Below are positions 33,146 through 42,085 of a stretch of 64,000 nucleotides of DNA, in pieces. Each line of letters starts with the position of its first letter. The stretch's first letter is position 1. Origin of the DNA: Mesobacillus sp. AQ2 (GTDB taxonomy: Bacteria; Bacillota; Bacilli; Bacillales; Cytobacillaceae); assembly GCF_030122805.1 (NCBI RefSeq), contig NZ_CP126080.1, positions 2,051,001 through 2,115,000 on the forward strand, read 5' to 3'. The notes below the pieces were generated by a model, which saw nothing but the letters and a program-made list of their open reading frames with translations, had not been told where the DNA came from and searched no databases. Position numbers and translations under genes: made by a program.

Positions 33146-33829
33146 TTGGAAAAGGATGTGATTGTTATTAAAGCAGAGATTTTTGACTTTGATGGTACAC
33201 TTGCTGATACATTACCGGTATGTTTCGTGGCATTTGAATCTGTGTTTAGGCAATTTGATAATCGTGAGGTTAACTCGGAGGAAATTAAGGCAATGTTCGG
33301 ACCCTCAGAGACTGGAATTATCCGTGAAAACCTTAATAATAATAATAATTATGATGAAGCTATTGAATTATATTATGAAATATATCGAGATCGACATGAA
33401 AATCTCGTTCAGAATAATGAGGATATAAACACTTTACTTAGAAGATTAAAAGCAAACGGGTATAAACTTGGGATAGTGACCGGGAAAGCAAGAAGAAGTC
33501 TCGACATATCTTTAGATTGTCTAGGGTTAAATGAATTTTTTGATGTAATCATTACAGGCGATGATGTCGAGTTTCCTAAACCTCACCCAGAGGGAATTTA
33601 TAAGGCATTGGAATTTCTAGACGTGTTACCAAACGAGGCTGTTTTCCTGGGAGATAGCGACGCTGATATTCTTGCCGGTAAAAAAGCGAATGTACTTACG
33701 GTTGGAGTTCAATGGCTGCCAAATTATCAGACTGCCGAATTTAATGTCCAGCCAGATGAAGTTTATAGGAGTATAAATGATTTCATTTCTTCTTTTTCAA
33801 AAAGGTTAAGTGGAGTTAAGGTTGACTAG
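33146..33829 (+). CDS. HAD-superfamily phosphatase (phosphoglycolate phosphatase-like)
   Basis: A 227-residue HAD hydrolase with a helical cap. Motif I DFDGT (nucleophile Asp14, Asp16) is near the N-terminus, motif II IVTGKA near residue 110, the motif III lysine in FPKPHPEG and motif IV FLGDSDADI near 172. It dephosphorylates a small phospho-metabolite. The start is uncertain: TTG 33146 has no clear site and GTG 33158 sits only one base after AGGA. A small Asn-rich run (LNNNNN) lies in the cap. Local AT content is higher than in the dpp region. Confidence 0.8.
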   Translation: MEKDVIVIKAEIFDFDGTLADTLPVCFVAFESVFRQFDNREVNSEEIKAMFGPSETGIIRENLNNNNNYDEAIELYYEIYRDRHENLVQNNEDINTLLRRLKANGYKLGIVTGKARRSLDISLDCLGLNEFFDVIITGDDVEFPKPHPEGIYKALEFLDVLPNEAVFLGDSDADILAGKKANVLTVGVQWLPNYQTAEFNVQPDEVYRSINDFISSFSKRLSGVKVD

Positions 33830-33852
33830 CTGCCGAATCAGGTGGCTTTTTC
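33828..33852 (+). terminator. Weak Rho-independent terminator
   Basis: AGCTGCC (33828-33834) pairs with GGTGGCT (33841-33847), using two G-T pairs, and continues into T. It overlaps the HAD stop codon. Confidence 0.55.
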
Positions 33853-33999
33853 TTATTGAAATTAAGGGCTTGTTAGTTTAATAATTAGTAACTATATTAG
33901 GAGACGGGGCAGGATAGCATAAAAAGAAATTGAATAAATAGGTAGTATTGTTCCAAATAAGAATTGTTCAATAAAGAGTGATTAATAGGGAGCTAAAAA

Positions 34000-34131
34000 A
34001 TGAAAAATAAAAAAAGAAATAGAGGCGGCTTTTTTAAAGATACCCTAATTGAACTAATTGGTGACGTCGTTTGGAACATCTTAATGTTTATACCAAGATT
34101 GATAATTCGCTTAATAAATAATATTTGGTGA
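34000..34131 (+). CDS. 43-residue hydrophobic protein
   Basis: A short frame with ATG at 34000 and AGGGAG nine bases upstream. The peptide has a basic N-terminus (MKNKKRNRGG), a FFKDTLIELIGD segment, then VVWNILMFIPRLIIRLI. It has the same layout as the 58-residue protein at 42405-42581 (basic head, FxD, FYIP/MFIPR, hydrophobic tail), so both may belong to one unnamed Bacillus small-protein family. It lies 22 bases before the SUKH gene. Confidence 0.5.
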   Translation: MKNKKRNRGGFFKDTLIELIGDVVWNILMFIPRLIIRLINNIW

Positions 34132-34153
34132 AGCAGTTAGTCAAACTTGGAAT

Positions 34154-34849
34154 ATGGTGCTGACTATGAAAAGAACAATAATTTTTATAAAAGCAGGTGC
34201 GTTGGTCTTGAATCTAAATGGTGTTAGTGGTTTAATTTTAAGCCCTGCAGCTACTGAAATTGATATTGAAATAGTAGAAAAAAGGTTAAATACTACACTT
34301 CCCATTCCATATAAAGAATTATTACGAGCTTCTAATGGTTTAGTAACTAATGAGGGAATAATCATTTATGGTACTGATGACATTCTTGAACGTAATGAAG
34401 CATGGGAAACAGAGGAGTATGCGCCTGGTTTTATCTCTATCGGAGATGATAGTGGTGGAAGAGTTTTTCTGTTGTCACTGAGTGATAAAGAGGAAATATT
34501 AATTGTAGATTCTGGAGACATGATTCCTGATCATGCAGAATTAATTTCAACAAATCTAAATGAATGGGTTAATATTGGTTTGAGAATTGATTTAAAAGAA
34601 ACATCTTCAAATATTGATTGGTCAGAAAATTGTAAAATAGTTGTAGTAAACATTCAAGACGGAGGATTAAGAGACTTAATTAAAATTAAAGCGATATTGG
34701 GATTAAATATGTCTACATCTGAATTACTTAAGATGTCTAAAAGTTTACCATTTGTACTTACACAGGAAATTCCTTATGGTAAGGCAAAGAAATTAATTGA
34801 GGAATTGGGAGATTTTAAATTAACTTTGACTTTTCAACTAAGGATATAG
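34154..34849 (+). CDS. SUKH (SMI1/KNR4) protein with L7/L12-like C-terminal domain
   Basis: A 231-residue protein. Residues about 35-145 form a SUKH domain, with IEIVEKRLNTTLPIPYKELLRASNG, the GIIIYGTDDI strand and FISIGDDSGGRVFLLS. SUKH domains serve mainly as immunity proteins to contact-dependent and other toxins. The C-terminal 75 residues (VVVNIQDGGLRDLIKIK, SLPFVLTQEIPYGKAKKLIEEL) follow the ribosomal L7/L12 C-terminal pattern, a fusion I believe also occurs in other Bacilli. No toxin gene is adjacent. An ATG at 34166, after GGTG, is an alternative start. Confidence 0.7.
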   Translation: MVLTMKRTIIFIKAGALVLNLNGVSGLILSPAATEIDIEIVEKRLNTTLPIPYKELLRASNGLVTNEGIIIYGTDDILERNEAWETEEYAPGFISIGDDSGGRVFLLSLSDKEEILIVDSGDMIPDHAELISTNLNEWVNIGLRIDLKETSSNIDWSENCKIVVVNIQDGGLRDLIKIKAILGLNMSTSELLKMSKSLPFVLTQEIPYGKAKKLIEELGDFKLTLTFQLRI

Positions 34850-34922
34850 TATGTACCAGATTAGAGATGCTTAAAATGTTTTTTTAAAATTAAAATTAAA
34901 TATATACAAAGGAAGCGAAAAG

Positions 34923-35279
34923 ATGATTATTTTGCATTGTTTGACCAAAAGTAATTGGGATAAAATTAAGGAAAACTCCTATTACGGCAAAGAATCAATT
35001 GAGGCTTTTGGTTTTATTCACTGTTCTTCTATTGGAAATTTTTGGAGAGTCGCTCCTAACTTTAAAGATATTGATGAACCTCTGTTGCTTCTTTGCATTG
35101 ACTCTAGAAAAGTTGAAGCAGATATTAAATGGGAAGATGATGAAAATAGTGGTAGAAAATATCCACATATTTATGGTGAATTAAATGTTGATTCAGTTGA
35201 TTCAGTGTTGCCGTTTCTAAAAAACGATCAAGGGGATTTTATTCTAAACAAAGAATTGGAACAACATATTTCTGTTTAA
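34923..35279 (+). CDS. DUF952-family protein
   Basis: A 118-residue protein with the DUF952 pattern: ILHCLTKSNWDKIK at the start, EAFGFIHCSSIGNFWRVA with the conserved FIHCS, LLCIDSRKV and YPHIYGELNVDSV near the end. The fold is related to ADP-ribosyltransferases and is of unknown activity. ATG 34923 follows AAGGAAG. It is the last gene of the AT-rich cassette. Confidence 0.8.
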   Translation: MIILHCLTKSNWDKIKENSYYGKESIEAFGFIHCSSIGNFWRVAPNFKDIDEPLLLLCIDSRKVEADIKWEDDENSGRKYPHIYGELNVDSVDSVLPFLKNDQGDFILNKELEQHISV

Positions 35280-35433
35280 GCTAAGCGGTAGTTTGATCAT
35301 GAGAGGATTAAAGGCCATTTTATCCGATCTGTTATTTAATAAACGGGGCAAGAATGTTAAAGAATGAAATAAAAATGTGCTTATGTCTAAAAAGATCAAT
35401 TATATTTCAGGACTGAAAATATATTAAATTAGA

Positions 35434-35475
35434 AAAATGGCGTGTCAAAACTGATGTCAGTTTGCACGCCATTTT
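35434..35475. terminator. Strong hairpin terminator
   Basis: AAAATGGCGTG at 35434-35444 pairs with CACGCCATTTT at 35465-35475, with inner complement CAAAACTGA/TCAGTTTG. It lies between the DUF952 gene and the minus-strand M28 peptidase and probably serves both. Confidence 0.75.
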
Positions 35476-35545
35476 CATTGTCATTTAGTAGATATGCACC
35501 TTAAAACGGAACGGTTTTGAATCTTACCCGAGCAGTTTTCTTATC

Positions 35546-36508
35546 CTATTTAGATGTGCTGGTTTTATCAAAATGTTTAAGTAGCTCTGACAGGACCCGG
35601 CTGTAGCTGGAAAGGCGTTCCTGGATTCTGCCTGGGTAGGCGGTTTCGATGAAAGTGAGCGTGTCGTTTTCTGTGTGCCATACTCCGCCATATTCCATCG
35701 TCTGTTCATAGCCATCTAATTCGCCAATCTCCCAATTAGTAGATTCAAAGTAAGCGAATGGGATGCCAAGCTTATTAAACGGAGCGTGGTCGCTCCAGTC
35801 ACCTGTTGTTCCTGCCGGATAGTGTTCATTCAGACCTGGATTTATGCCGATATCAAGCTTTCTTTTTTCTGCAATGTTCAAAGCTTGTTCCCTGATAAAA
35901 CCTGCATCATCTGCGCCGCCATGGACATACATTTTGTCGCCAACAGCAAGACTGTCGAGATTGATCATTCCAATCGTATTGTCAATTTCGGCTGCTGTCA
36001 TCTGGCTTGCATAATAATTTGAACCATTCAAACCGCCTTCCTCAGCTCCGAAAGCGATGAAGACGATGGTATATGGAGTTGATACCTTTTGCAGGACCTG
36101 TGCTGCTTCGAGCATCACTCCAACTCCCGATGCGTTATCATCTGCCCCTTTGCCAGTCTTAACTGAATCATAGTGAGCGCCAACGATAATTTGTTTAGGT
36201 GATTGACCTTGTTTGATTGCAATCACATTTGAGGATGAGAGCGATGTACCCCTCTTTGTAAAAGAAAACTCCTGTACATCAGGGTTGTAACCCGTATCTT
36301 CAAATTGTTTCTTAATATATTCTTTTGCCAAACTTTCTCCCTCGGTACCTGTCACTCGGCTGCCTATTTCTTCAGATAAGTACTTGGTATGTTCGTAGGC
36401 GAGTGTTCCAGACTTATGTACGAAAGACGGGGCATACGCCCAGGCGCTTCCTGTGGCAGAGAATAACAGTACGAAAGCAGCTAGAATGGACCAAATGGAC
36501 TTCTTCAT
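35546..36508 (-). CDS. Secreted M28-family zinc aminopeptidase (YwaD-like)
   Basis: A 320-residue exported aminopeptidase. A signal peptide (basic start, hydrophobic residues 5-22, cleavage near SAWA) is followed by the M28 domain. Zinc ligands are visible in GAHYDSV, GADDNASG, GAEEGGLNGS, INLDSL and VWHTENDTL. It probably releases N-terminal residues from extracellular peptides. ATG 36508 follows AAAGGAGGAAA; the longer frame to 36541 lacks a site. Confidence 0.85.
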   Translation of the reverse strand: MKKSIWSILAAFVLLFSATGSAWAYAPSFVHKSGTLAYEHTKYLSEEIGSRVTGTEGESLAKEYIKKQFEDTGYNPDVQEFSFTKRGTSLSSSNVIAIKQGQSPKQIIVGAHYDSVKTGKGADDNASGVGVMLEAAQVLQKVSTPYTIVFIAFGAEEGGLNGSNYYASQMTAAEIDNTIGMINLDSLAVGDKMYVHGGADDAGFIREQALNIAEKRKLDIGINPGLNEHYPAGTTGDWSDHAPFNKLGIPFAYFESTNWEIGELDGYEQTMEYGGVWHTENDTLTFIETAYPGRIQERLSSYSRVLSELLKHFDKTSTSK

Positions 36509-36647
36509 AGAATTTCCTCCTTTTATATAAAAATACAACAATACGCATAATTATAAATTAACTACATTCATATCAAAACGGACTATTTTCCTAGATTTGT
36601 ATAAATTTGCGGCAAAAAGCATATTTTGTTTTGAGGGAGGGGAAAAC

Positions 36648-37010
36648 TTGAAATTTAAAATGCAAAAAGCCAATCTATTGGCTAATCAAATAAGGGGTTT
36701 TTCCGACTTTGTTCAAAAATGCTATCAGGAGAAATCCGGATTGATTTTAAATCACGATAAATTGTATCAGGTCAGGTCATGGGTAGAAGAGTATAAATTT
36801 CAATTGCTGGCTGCTGAACTGAAAAGGATCAATACGTTTGATTGGGATGAAAAATACACTTTATTGCTGGTGGGCAGGGTCAGTAAAGGATTCAGTATTA
36901 TCGAACGCTATGTTGAAAATAACTCTGATGATCTATTTATTTTGACCGCTCGAATGCATACCTTGAAACATTGTCTGAAGTGGTTTAGTCATGAACATCA
37001 ACCAAAATAG
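36648..37010 (+). CDS. Hypothetical helical protein
   Basis: A 120-residue protein, mostly helical, with no signal peptide, no membrane segment and no family that I recognise. The sequence is coding-like (YQVRSWVEEYKFQLLAAELK, YTLLLVGRVSKGFSIIERYV). TTG 36648 is chosen because GAGGGAGGGG lies five bases upstream; an in-frame TTG at 36597 has no site. It is convergent with the M14 gene. Confidence 0.55.
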   Translation: MKFKMQKANLLANQIRGFSDFVQKCYQEKSGLILNHDKLYQVRSWVEEYKFQLLAAELKRINTFDWDEKYTLLLVGRVSKGFSIIERYVENNSDDLFILTARMHTLKHCLKWFSHEHQPK

Positions 37011-37011
37011 G

Positions 37012-37044
37012 AACACCGCACGGAGGGACTCTCGTGCGGTGTTT
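37012..37044. terminator. Convergent-gene terminator
   Basis: AACACCGCACG (37012-37022) pairs with CGTGCGGTGTT (37033-37043), extended by GAG/CTC at the loop base. It lies between the 36648 gene and the minus-strand M14 gene. Confidence 0.7.
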
Positions 37045-37050
37045 CTGTGC

Positions 37051-38352
37051 TTAATGGTCGTGCCCGCCGCCAGGACTTACCGGAAGAGCATATTCTGGTA
37101 TAGCATCATAGACAGCAGGATCCGCTTTTTCAACTGATCCATCTGCTATGCTGTTCAACACGGCCATCGCTGGAACTTTTGCCGTTTCCTTTAACATCCC
37201 GTTTTGTTTTTGGCCAAGGGTTTGGGTTTGCCCTTTTATTTCAATTAGCATTGTTGCTGTACCGTTCAGCTGGATGGCGCCAAGACCCGATCCCGGATAG
37301 TTGACCGTAGGGTATTTTTGAATGGCTCCGTAAGATGAATTGCCTCGTTGCAAGGATTCATATGCCACTGCATTTACTTTCTTGCTTAATTCCAATACTT
37401 CAGGGTCCAGGTCATAAGTTTTCTCGCTGAAAGGATCTGTGTATGGCTTGGTCGTGAATTGCGCGAGTAGCTGTATGGATACGGAACGGCTGTCATCTTC
37501 AGACAAGCGATTGAATCCGCGGTGATGCAAGTCGATGGCCACGTCTGGATTTAGTTCCTTGACAAGTTTTGTCAATGCACGTGTTTCAGGAGAGAAGACA
37601 AGTGATGCCTGGGAACCATTGTTTGTGCCTCTTTCATTTAAAATACTTGCTACTTTGGCCGGATCCTTGCTGATCTCTTCAGTTACGTCAAAATCATAGT
37701 TTGGATGAAAATCTCGATTTAGGTCAAAACCAGGGATTCCATAGACAATTTTTCCTTCGTTGTTTTGTCCTCGTTCGCTTCCTTCCGCATTATAATACCA
37801 AGGGGCTTTCGTTCCGGAAGGGAGGCCAAGTTCCTCTGGGTTCCATGTTTGATGGGAGTATCGAGTTGGGAACGGCTTGCCTTCATACAGATTGGCAGTA
37901 CCGTCCGGATTGATCCGCGGAACAAACCAGACACTGACTTTTTCCAGAATTTTATCCGCTTCTTGTCCGCCAGCTGCCAGCTTTTGCATTAATTCAACAG
38001 CTGCCTCGGTGCCAAGTGTTTCATTGCCATGGATCTGAGTATAAATTAATACCCGCTTTTTGCTCGGATCATTGTCACCGAATTTGCTGACGTATAACGG
38101 ATAGCCGTCATTAGACGTACCGAACTGCTCCAGGACCATCCTGCCCTGGGAGGTTTTTTCTATCTGTATTAGTTTTTTTTCCAGTTGCTCATTTGACATA
38201 AGGCTTTCAAAAGACAGATTCTGTTCATCCTGAACCCATGGACCATTTGGAGTTGTCGTTGAGTCTGCGAAACTTGTGACTGTTGTGCCCAGCAGAGAAG
38301 CAGAGATTAAACCGCTTGTAAGTATGTAACCTAGTGCTTTTTTCTTTTTCAT
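37051..38352 (-). CDS. Secreted M14-family zinc carboxypeptidase
   Basis: A 433-residue exported metallocarboxypeptidase. Signal peptide residues 1-29 end in TSFA. The M14 zinc pair is in QIHGNETLG, and the third ligand in IDLHHRGFN. PRINPDG supplies the substrate-binding Arg/Asn/Asp, and a late Glu in MLIEIKGQ is the candidate general base. The C-terminus ends in GGGHDH, a small His-rich tail. ATG 38352 follows GGAGGATGATAGA. Probably involved in extracellular peptide or cell-wall turnover. Confidence 0.85.
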   Translation of the reverse strand: MKKKKALGYILTSGLISASLLGTTVTSFADSTTTPNGPWVQDEQNLSFESLMSNEQLEKKLIQIEKTSQGRMVLEQFGTSNDGYPLYVSKFGDNDPSKKRVLIYTQIHGNETLGTEAAVELMQKLAAGGQEADKILEKVSVWFVPRINPDGTANLYEGKPFPTRYSHQTWNPEELGLPSGTKAPWYYNAEGSERGQNNEGKIVYGIPGFDLNRDFHPNYDFDVTEEISKDPAKVASILNERGTNNGSQASLVFSPETRALTKLVKELNPDVAIDLHHRGFNRLSEDDSRSVSIQLLAQFTTKPYTDPFSEKTYDLDPEVLELSKKVNAVAYESLQRGNSSYGAIQKYPTVNYPGSGLGAIQLNGTATMLIEIKGQTQTLGQKQNGMLKETAKVPAMAVLNSIADGSVEKADPAVYDAIPEYALPVSPGGGHDH

Positions 38353-38663
38353 TCTATCATCCTCCACTTTGTTAATAGTTTCCAACATCTTAACATGAAG
38401 TGTGATAGTAAAAAATATTTATTCTGAATTTTTAGAAAAACAGTTATTTAGACTTACGAAATAGATGGGAAATTAGATATAAGCATTAAAAATTTGTAAC
38501 AAAGTTTACGAGTAAGGATAATCCCGTAATAATTGATACAGTTTTTACCCTTCTTGGTATAAGTTAAAGTTTAACCCAATGATTCACTAGTGTGATATGA
38601 TTGTAAGCCTGTTAGCCTATTATAGGGCCTGTAAAGTCTAATAAACGAAACAGGAGGTTTACT
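38353..38663. other. Divergent promoter region between M14 and SleB-like genes
   Basis: The 311-base AT-rich gap has no gene. A candidate promoter for the plus strand is TTGTAA (38494-38499) and GATAAT (38517-38522) with a 17-base spacer. Otherwise I see no repeat or operator. Confidence 0.4.
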
Positions 38664-39176
38664 ATGAAAAAAATTCTTATGCTGGTTTCGATCCTTACAT
38701 TAGTAATTGGTTCATATACAGTTTATGCTGCAGAAACAACTAAACCCATTAAGGCGGATACATTGAAAACGAAAAAAGTGGATGTTGTCGTCAAGGAGTC
38801 TTCAGTCACAGATAAACGTTTCATCAAGGAAGAGGAAGTGAAGCTTCTAGCACGCCTTGTTCATGCGGAGGCAAAAGGTGAGCCATATGAAGGCAAGGTG
38901 GCTGTGGCAGAAGTTGTCCTTAATCGAGTGGAGAACGAACAATTTCCTGATACCGTAAAAGAAGTCATATACCAACAAAACGCATTCCAACCGGTCCAAA
39001 ATGGTGCAATCAATAAACCTGCAAACGAAGAAGCAATCAAAGCAGTTGAAGATGCACTGGAAAATGAGAATGGAATTGATTGCCTGTATTTTTATAATCC
39101 AGAAACTGCAACAAGCAAATGGATTTTCACTCGTGATGTCGTGAAAACAATAGGGAAACATGCATTTGCCATCTAA
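38664..39176 (+). CDS. Exported SleB-type cell-wall hydrolase
   Basis: A 170-residue exported protein. The signal peptide is residues 1-22. The Hydrolase_2 (SleB/CwlJ) catalytic domain starts at LLARLVHAEAKGEPYEGKVAVAEVVLNRV, where the glutamate of HAEA is the catalytic residue, and continues through FQPVQNGAINK to KTIGKHAFAI. This is the lytic transglycosylase core alone, without a peptidoglycan-binding repeat, so it may act in sporulation, germination or general wall turnover. ATG 38664 follows AGGAGG. Confidence 0.8.
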   Translation: MKKILMLVSILTLVIGSYTVYAAETTKPIKADTLKTKKVDVVVKESSVTDKRFIKEEEVKLLARLVHAEAKGEPYEGKVAVAEVVLNRVENEQFPDTVKEVIYQQNAFQPVQNGAINKPANEEAIKAVEDALENENGIDCLYFYNPETATSKWIFTRDVVKTIGKHAFAI

Positions 39177-39211
39177 AAGCGCGTACAGCATAAAATGCTG
39201 CGCGCTTTTTT
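39175..39211 (+). terminator. Terminator of the SleB-like gene
   Basis: AAAAGCGCG-T-ACAGCAT (39175-39191) pairs with ATGCTG-CGCGCTTTT (39195-39210) around AAA and continues into T. It begins at the stop codon. Confidence 0.85.
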
Positions 39212-39328
39212 GCTTTTTAAAAGAGAGGAAGCCACTGCCAGCACATCTGCCACAGTATTATCATTTTTAATAACGGGAAAATTATTATAAAATAAACCTT
39301 ACCAATTAGTGGAACGAGGGATGTTTAG

Positions 39329-40111
39329 GTGAAAAAATATTCTGTTGGTATAACACTGTTTTTTTCAGTGCTTTCATTGATCATAATGCTGTTTGGTCTC
39401 GGCTGGACAATTCAAAATCAATTTTTCAGCAAAGGTTCAACTGGTGCCATTGAGCAGGCAAAGCCGGTTGAGGATAAACCATCAGATCAAGACGCCAAGG
39501 TCATTGTTGCCCTCGGAGATTCACTGACACGGGGAACCGGGGATGACACAGGCAAGGGTTATATTGGTTATCTTGTCGAAGAGTTAGAAGAAAAATCAAA
39601 TGAGAAAATTTCAATACATAACTATGGAGTCAAAGGTTATCGTTCAAATCAACTGCTTGAACAACTGAAGCAGGGCGAAATCCGGCGGAAAGTCCAGGAT
39701 GCAGATTATATACTGATTACGATTGGCGGCAATGATCTGTTCCAGAGCGGACAAACGATTTTACAGATGGATGAACAGAAAATAACCCTGGCGAAGGAAG
39801 AATATTTAAAAAATCTTGATTCCATCCTGACAGAATTGCGGAGCTTGAATGATTCATCAGTCATTTTCCATATTGGCTTGTATAATCCATTCATCGATTT
39901 AAATGATTCAGCGGTAACGACGAAAATTGTCCGTGACTGGAATTACGATACAAATAAACTTCTTGATGAGAAGAAGAAGGCTATTTATGTGCCTACCTTC
40001 GACTTATTCCAGTTGAGTGTCAACGACTATTTGTACACAGATAAATTCCATCCGAATGCAGAGGGGTACAGGCTGATTGCGGAACGGATCGCGTCTTTGA
40101 TTACATGGTAA
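39329..40111 (+). CDS. Membrane-anchored SGNH/GDSL hydrolase
   Basis: A 260-residue esterase-like protein. One N-terminal hydrophobic segment (residues 7-29) is either a signal peptide or an anchor. The GDSL block is VALGDSLTRGTGDDTGKGYI near residue 62, the Gly/Asn blocks are NYGVKGYRSNQLL and ITIGGNDLF, and the catalytic Asp-His pair is in DKFHPNAEGYRLIA. It is expected to act on an extracellular ester. GTG 39329. The ABC genes follow after 12 bases. Confidence 0.8.
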   Translation: MKKYSVGITLFFSVLSLIIMLFGLGWTIQNQFFSKGSTGAIEQAKPVEDKPSDQDAKVIVALGDSLTRGTGDDTGKGYIGYLVEELEEKSNEKISIHNYGVKGYRSNQLLEQLKQGEIRRKVQDADYILITIGGNDLFQSGQTILQMDEQKITLAKEEYLKNLDSILTELRSLNDSSVIFHIGLYNPFIDLNDSAVTTKIVRDWNYDTNKLLDEKKKAIYVPTFDLFQLSVNDYLYTDKFHPNAEGYRLIAERIASLITW

Positions 40112-40123
40112 GGGGGGAGAAGG

Positions 40124-41035
40124 ATGAGTGAGATTACGCTGTCTGTAAAAGGGCTGAGAAAAACAATCGGCAAAAAAGAGATCATCAAAGGAATCGACTT
40201 TGATTTGAAAAGAGGGGAAGTCTTTGGGTTCCTTGGGCCCAACGGAGCGGGCAAAACGACGACCATCCGCATGCTTGTCGGTTTGATCAAACCAAGTGCC
40301 GGAACAATTGAAATTGGCGGTTATAATGTCAGGAAGAATTTCACAAAAGCAATGGCGCAGATGGGCTGTATCGTGGAAAATCCCGAACTCTATTCCTATT
40401 TGACAGGCTGGGAGAATCTTGAGCATTTTGCGAGGATGCTGCCAGATGTTGATCGTGCCTATATGGATTATGTTGTCGAACTAGTTCGTCTTGAAGAGAG
40501 GATTCATGACCCTGTTAAAACATATTCCCTCGGGATGAGGCAGCGCCTTGGAATTGCCCAGGCCTTGCTTGGCAAGCCGAAGGTGTTAATCCTTGATGAG
40601 CCGACAAATGGCCTTGATCCGATGGGCATAAGGGAAATGCGGAATTTTATCCGTTATCTCGCTGAGGAAGAAGGGTTGACTGTTCTTGTATCAAGCCATC
40701 TGTTAAGTGAAATCCAGCTGATGTGTGACCGTGTCGCCATTATTTCGAGGGGTTCGGTGATTAAAGTCGATTATGTAGAAAACCTTTTGGCTTTGCAGGA
40801 AAATATTATCTGGCAGGCAGAACCGCGGGAGACTGCTAAAGAGATTTTAAGTGGTGTTACAGATGTACTGGACGGCCCGGATGGGGCAATTATCACCCCT
40901 TATCTTGAAACTCAATCGGCAAAATGGAATCAGATGTTAGTGGAAAGAGGGGTTCAAGTAAACGAAATGAACAGGAAATTGCCTGCGCTTGAAGACCTTT
41001 TCCTTGAGTTGACTGGAGGTGAATCGATTGATTAG
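40124..41035 (+). CDS. ABC transporter ATP-binding protein
   Basis: A 303-residue exporter-type ATPase. Walker A GPNGAGKT is near residue 39, the signature is YSLGMRQRLGIAQALLG, Walker B VLILDEPTNGLDP and the H-loop SSHLLSEI. The C-terminal 80 residues match drug or bacteriocin exporter ATPases. It is coupled to the permease gene, which overlaps its last eight bases. Substrate unknown. Confidence 0.85.
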   Translation: MSEITLSVKGLRKTIGKKEIIKGIDFDLKRGEVFGFLGPNGAGKTTTIRMLVGLIKPSAGTIEIGGYNVRKNFTKAMAQMGCIVENPELYSYLTGWENLEHFARMLPDVDRAYMDYVVELVRLEERIHDPVKTYSLGMRQRLGIAQALLGKPKVLILDEPTNGLDPMGIREMRNFIRYLAEEEGLTVLVSSHLLSEIQLMCDRVAIISRGSVIKVDYVENLLALQENIIWQAEPRETAKEILSGVTDVLDGPDGAIITPYLETQSAKWNQMLVERGVQVNEMNRKLPALEDLFLELTGGESID

Positions 41036-42008
41036 CCTCGTCAGGAATGAAATGCTTAAAATCGTCCGCAAAAAGAGAATCCTGATAGTCGCTGGAATCA
41101 TCGCGGTTCTTGTGGCGCTTTTCACCTATTCCCAATACAGGGAAATTGAAAGGCGGCTTGAGCGTTTCGGGGATGTGGATTGGCGGACGACCTTGCAGCA
41201 GCAAATCATTGATACGCAAAACAGGATCACGAGCAGCGGGATTTCAGACGAGTGGAAAAGCGAGCTGCTGCTGCGGATCCAGCAGCAACAATATTATCTC
41301 GATAAAAATGTGAACCCGATGGAGCCTGGTGCACCAAGCTTCGCGAGGATGTTCGCCGAGCATTCGATCAACCTGTTCCTTCCATTGATGATCATGGTTG
41401 TCGCGGCAGATATCGTATCATCTGAGCGGACAGCAGGCACGGTAAAGCTGTTGCTGACACGGCCGGTGAAGCGCTGGAAGATCCTGATGAGCAAATACAT
41501 CGCATTGATTCTATCCGTCTCAATCATCGTTGTCCTGTTTGGAGTGCTCTCATATTTGATATCCGGGCTAATATTTGGTTATCAAGGATGGTCAGCCCCT
41601 GTGATCACCGGGTTCAGTGTTGAAGGGAATGAACTGAACACGAATGCAGTCCAGATGATTCCCCAGTGGCAGTATCTACTGATGGAATTCAGCCTTGTGT
41701 GGTTTGTGGCGCTGATTGTCGGCACGATCACCTTCATGCTATCCGTTCTGATCAGGAACACACCAGCCGGAATGGGTGTCATGCTCGCAGCACTTATATC
41801 CGGTGCCATCCTTAGCAATATGGTCTCCTCATGGGAATCGGCAAAATACCTATTCATGATCAATTTGAATCTGACAGGCTACCTGTCCGGACAGGCACCG
41901 CCAATCGAAGGAATGTCGCTGGGCTTTTCACTTGTAGTGCTGGCTGTGTGGGGATTAGCGGCCCTGATTGTTTCATTTGGGGTCTTTATCAGGCAGGATA
42001 TATATTAA
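41028..42008 (+). CDS. ABC transporter permease (ABC-2 type)
   Basis: A 326-residue permease. It has an N-terminal TM (about residues 17-36), a roughly 90-residue extracytoplasmic loop, then five hydrophobic segments with SERTAGTVKLLLTRPVKRWKIL as the coupling region typical of ABC-2 permeases. TTG 41028 follows TGGAGGTGA by six bases; the in-frame GTG at 41019 overlaps that site. It works with the ATPase gene at 40124. Confidence 0.8.
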   Translation: MISLVRNEMLKIVRKKRILIVAGIIAVLVALFTYSQYREIERRLERFGDVDWRTTLQQQIIDTQNRITSSGISDEWKSELLLRIQQQQYYLDKNVNPMEPGAPSFARMFAEHSINLFLPLMIMVVAADIVSSERTAGTVKLLLTRPVKRWKILMSKYIALILSVSIIVVLFGVLSYLISGLIFGYQGWSAPVITGFSVEGNELNTNAVQMIPQWQYLLMEFSLVWFVALIVGTITFMLSVLIRNTPAGMGVMLAALISGAILSNMVSSWESAKYLFMINLNLTGYLSGQAPPIEGMSLGFSLVVLAVWGLAALIVSFGVFIRQDIY

Positions 42009-42015
42009 AATTCTG

Positions 42016-42044
42016 AAACCCTGGCCGAAATTGGTCAGGGTTTT
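42016..42044 (+). terminator. Terminator of the ABC operon
   Basis: AAACCCTGGCC (42016-42026) pairs with GGTCAGGGTTT (42033-42043), with one G-T pair, and ends in T. Confidence 0.8.
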
Positions 42045-42085
42045 AACAATTGGAGATTGTTTTGGCTTTGATTAAGAGATATTTA

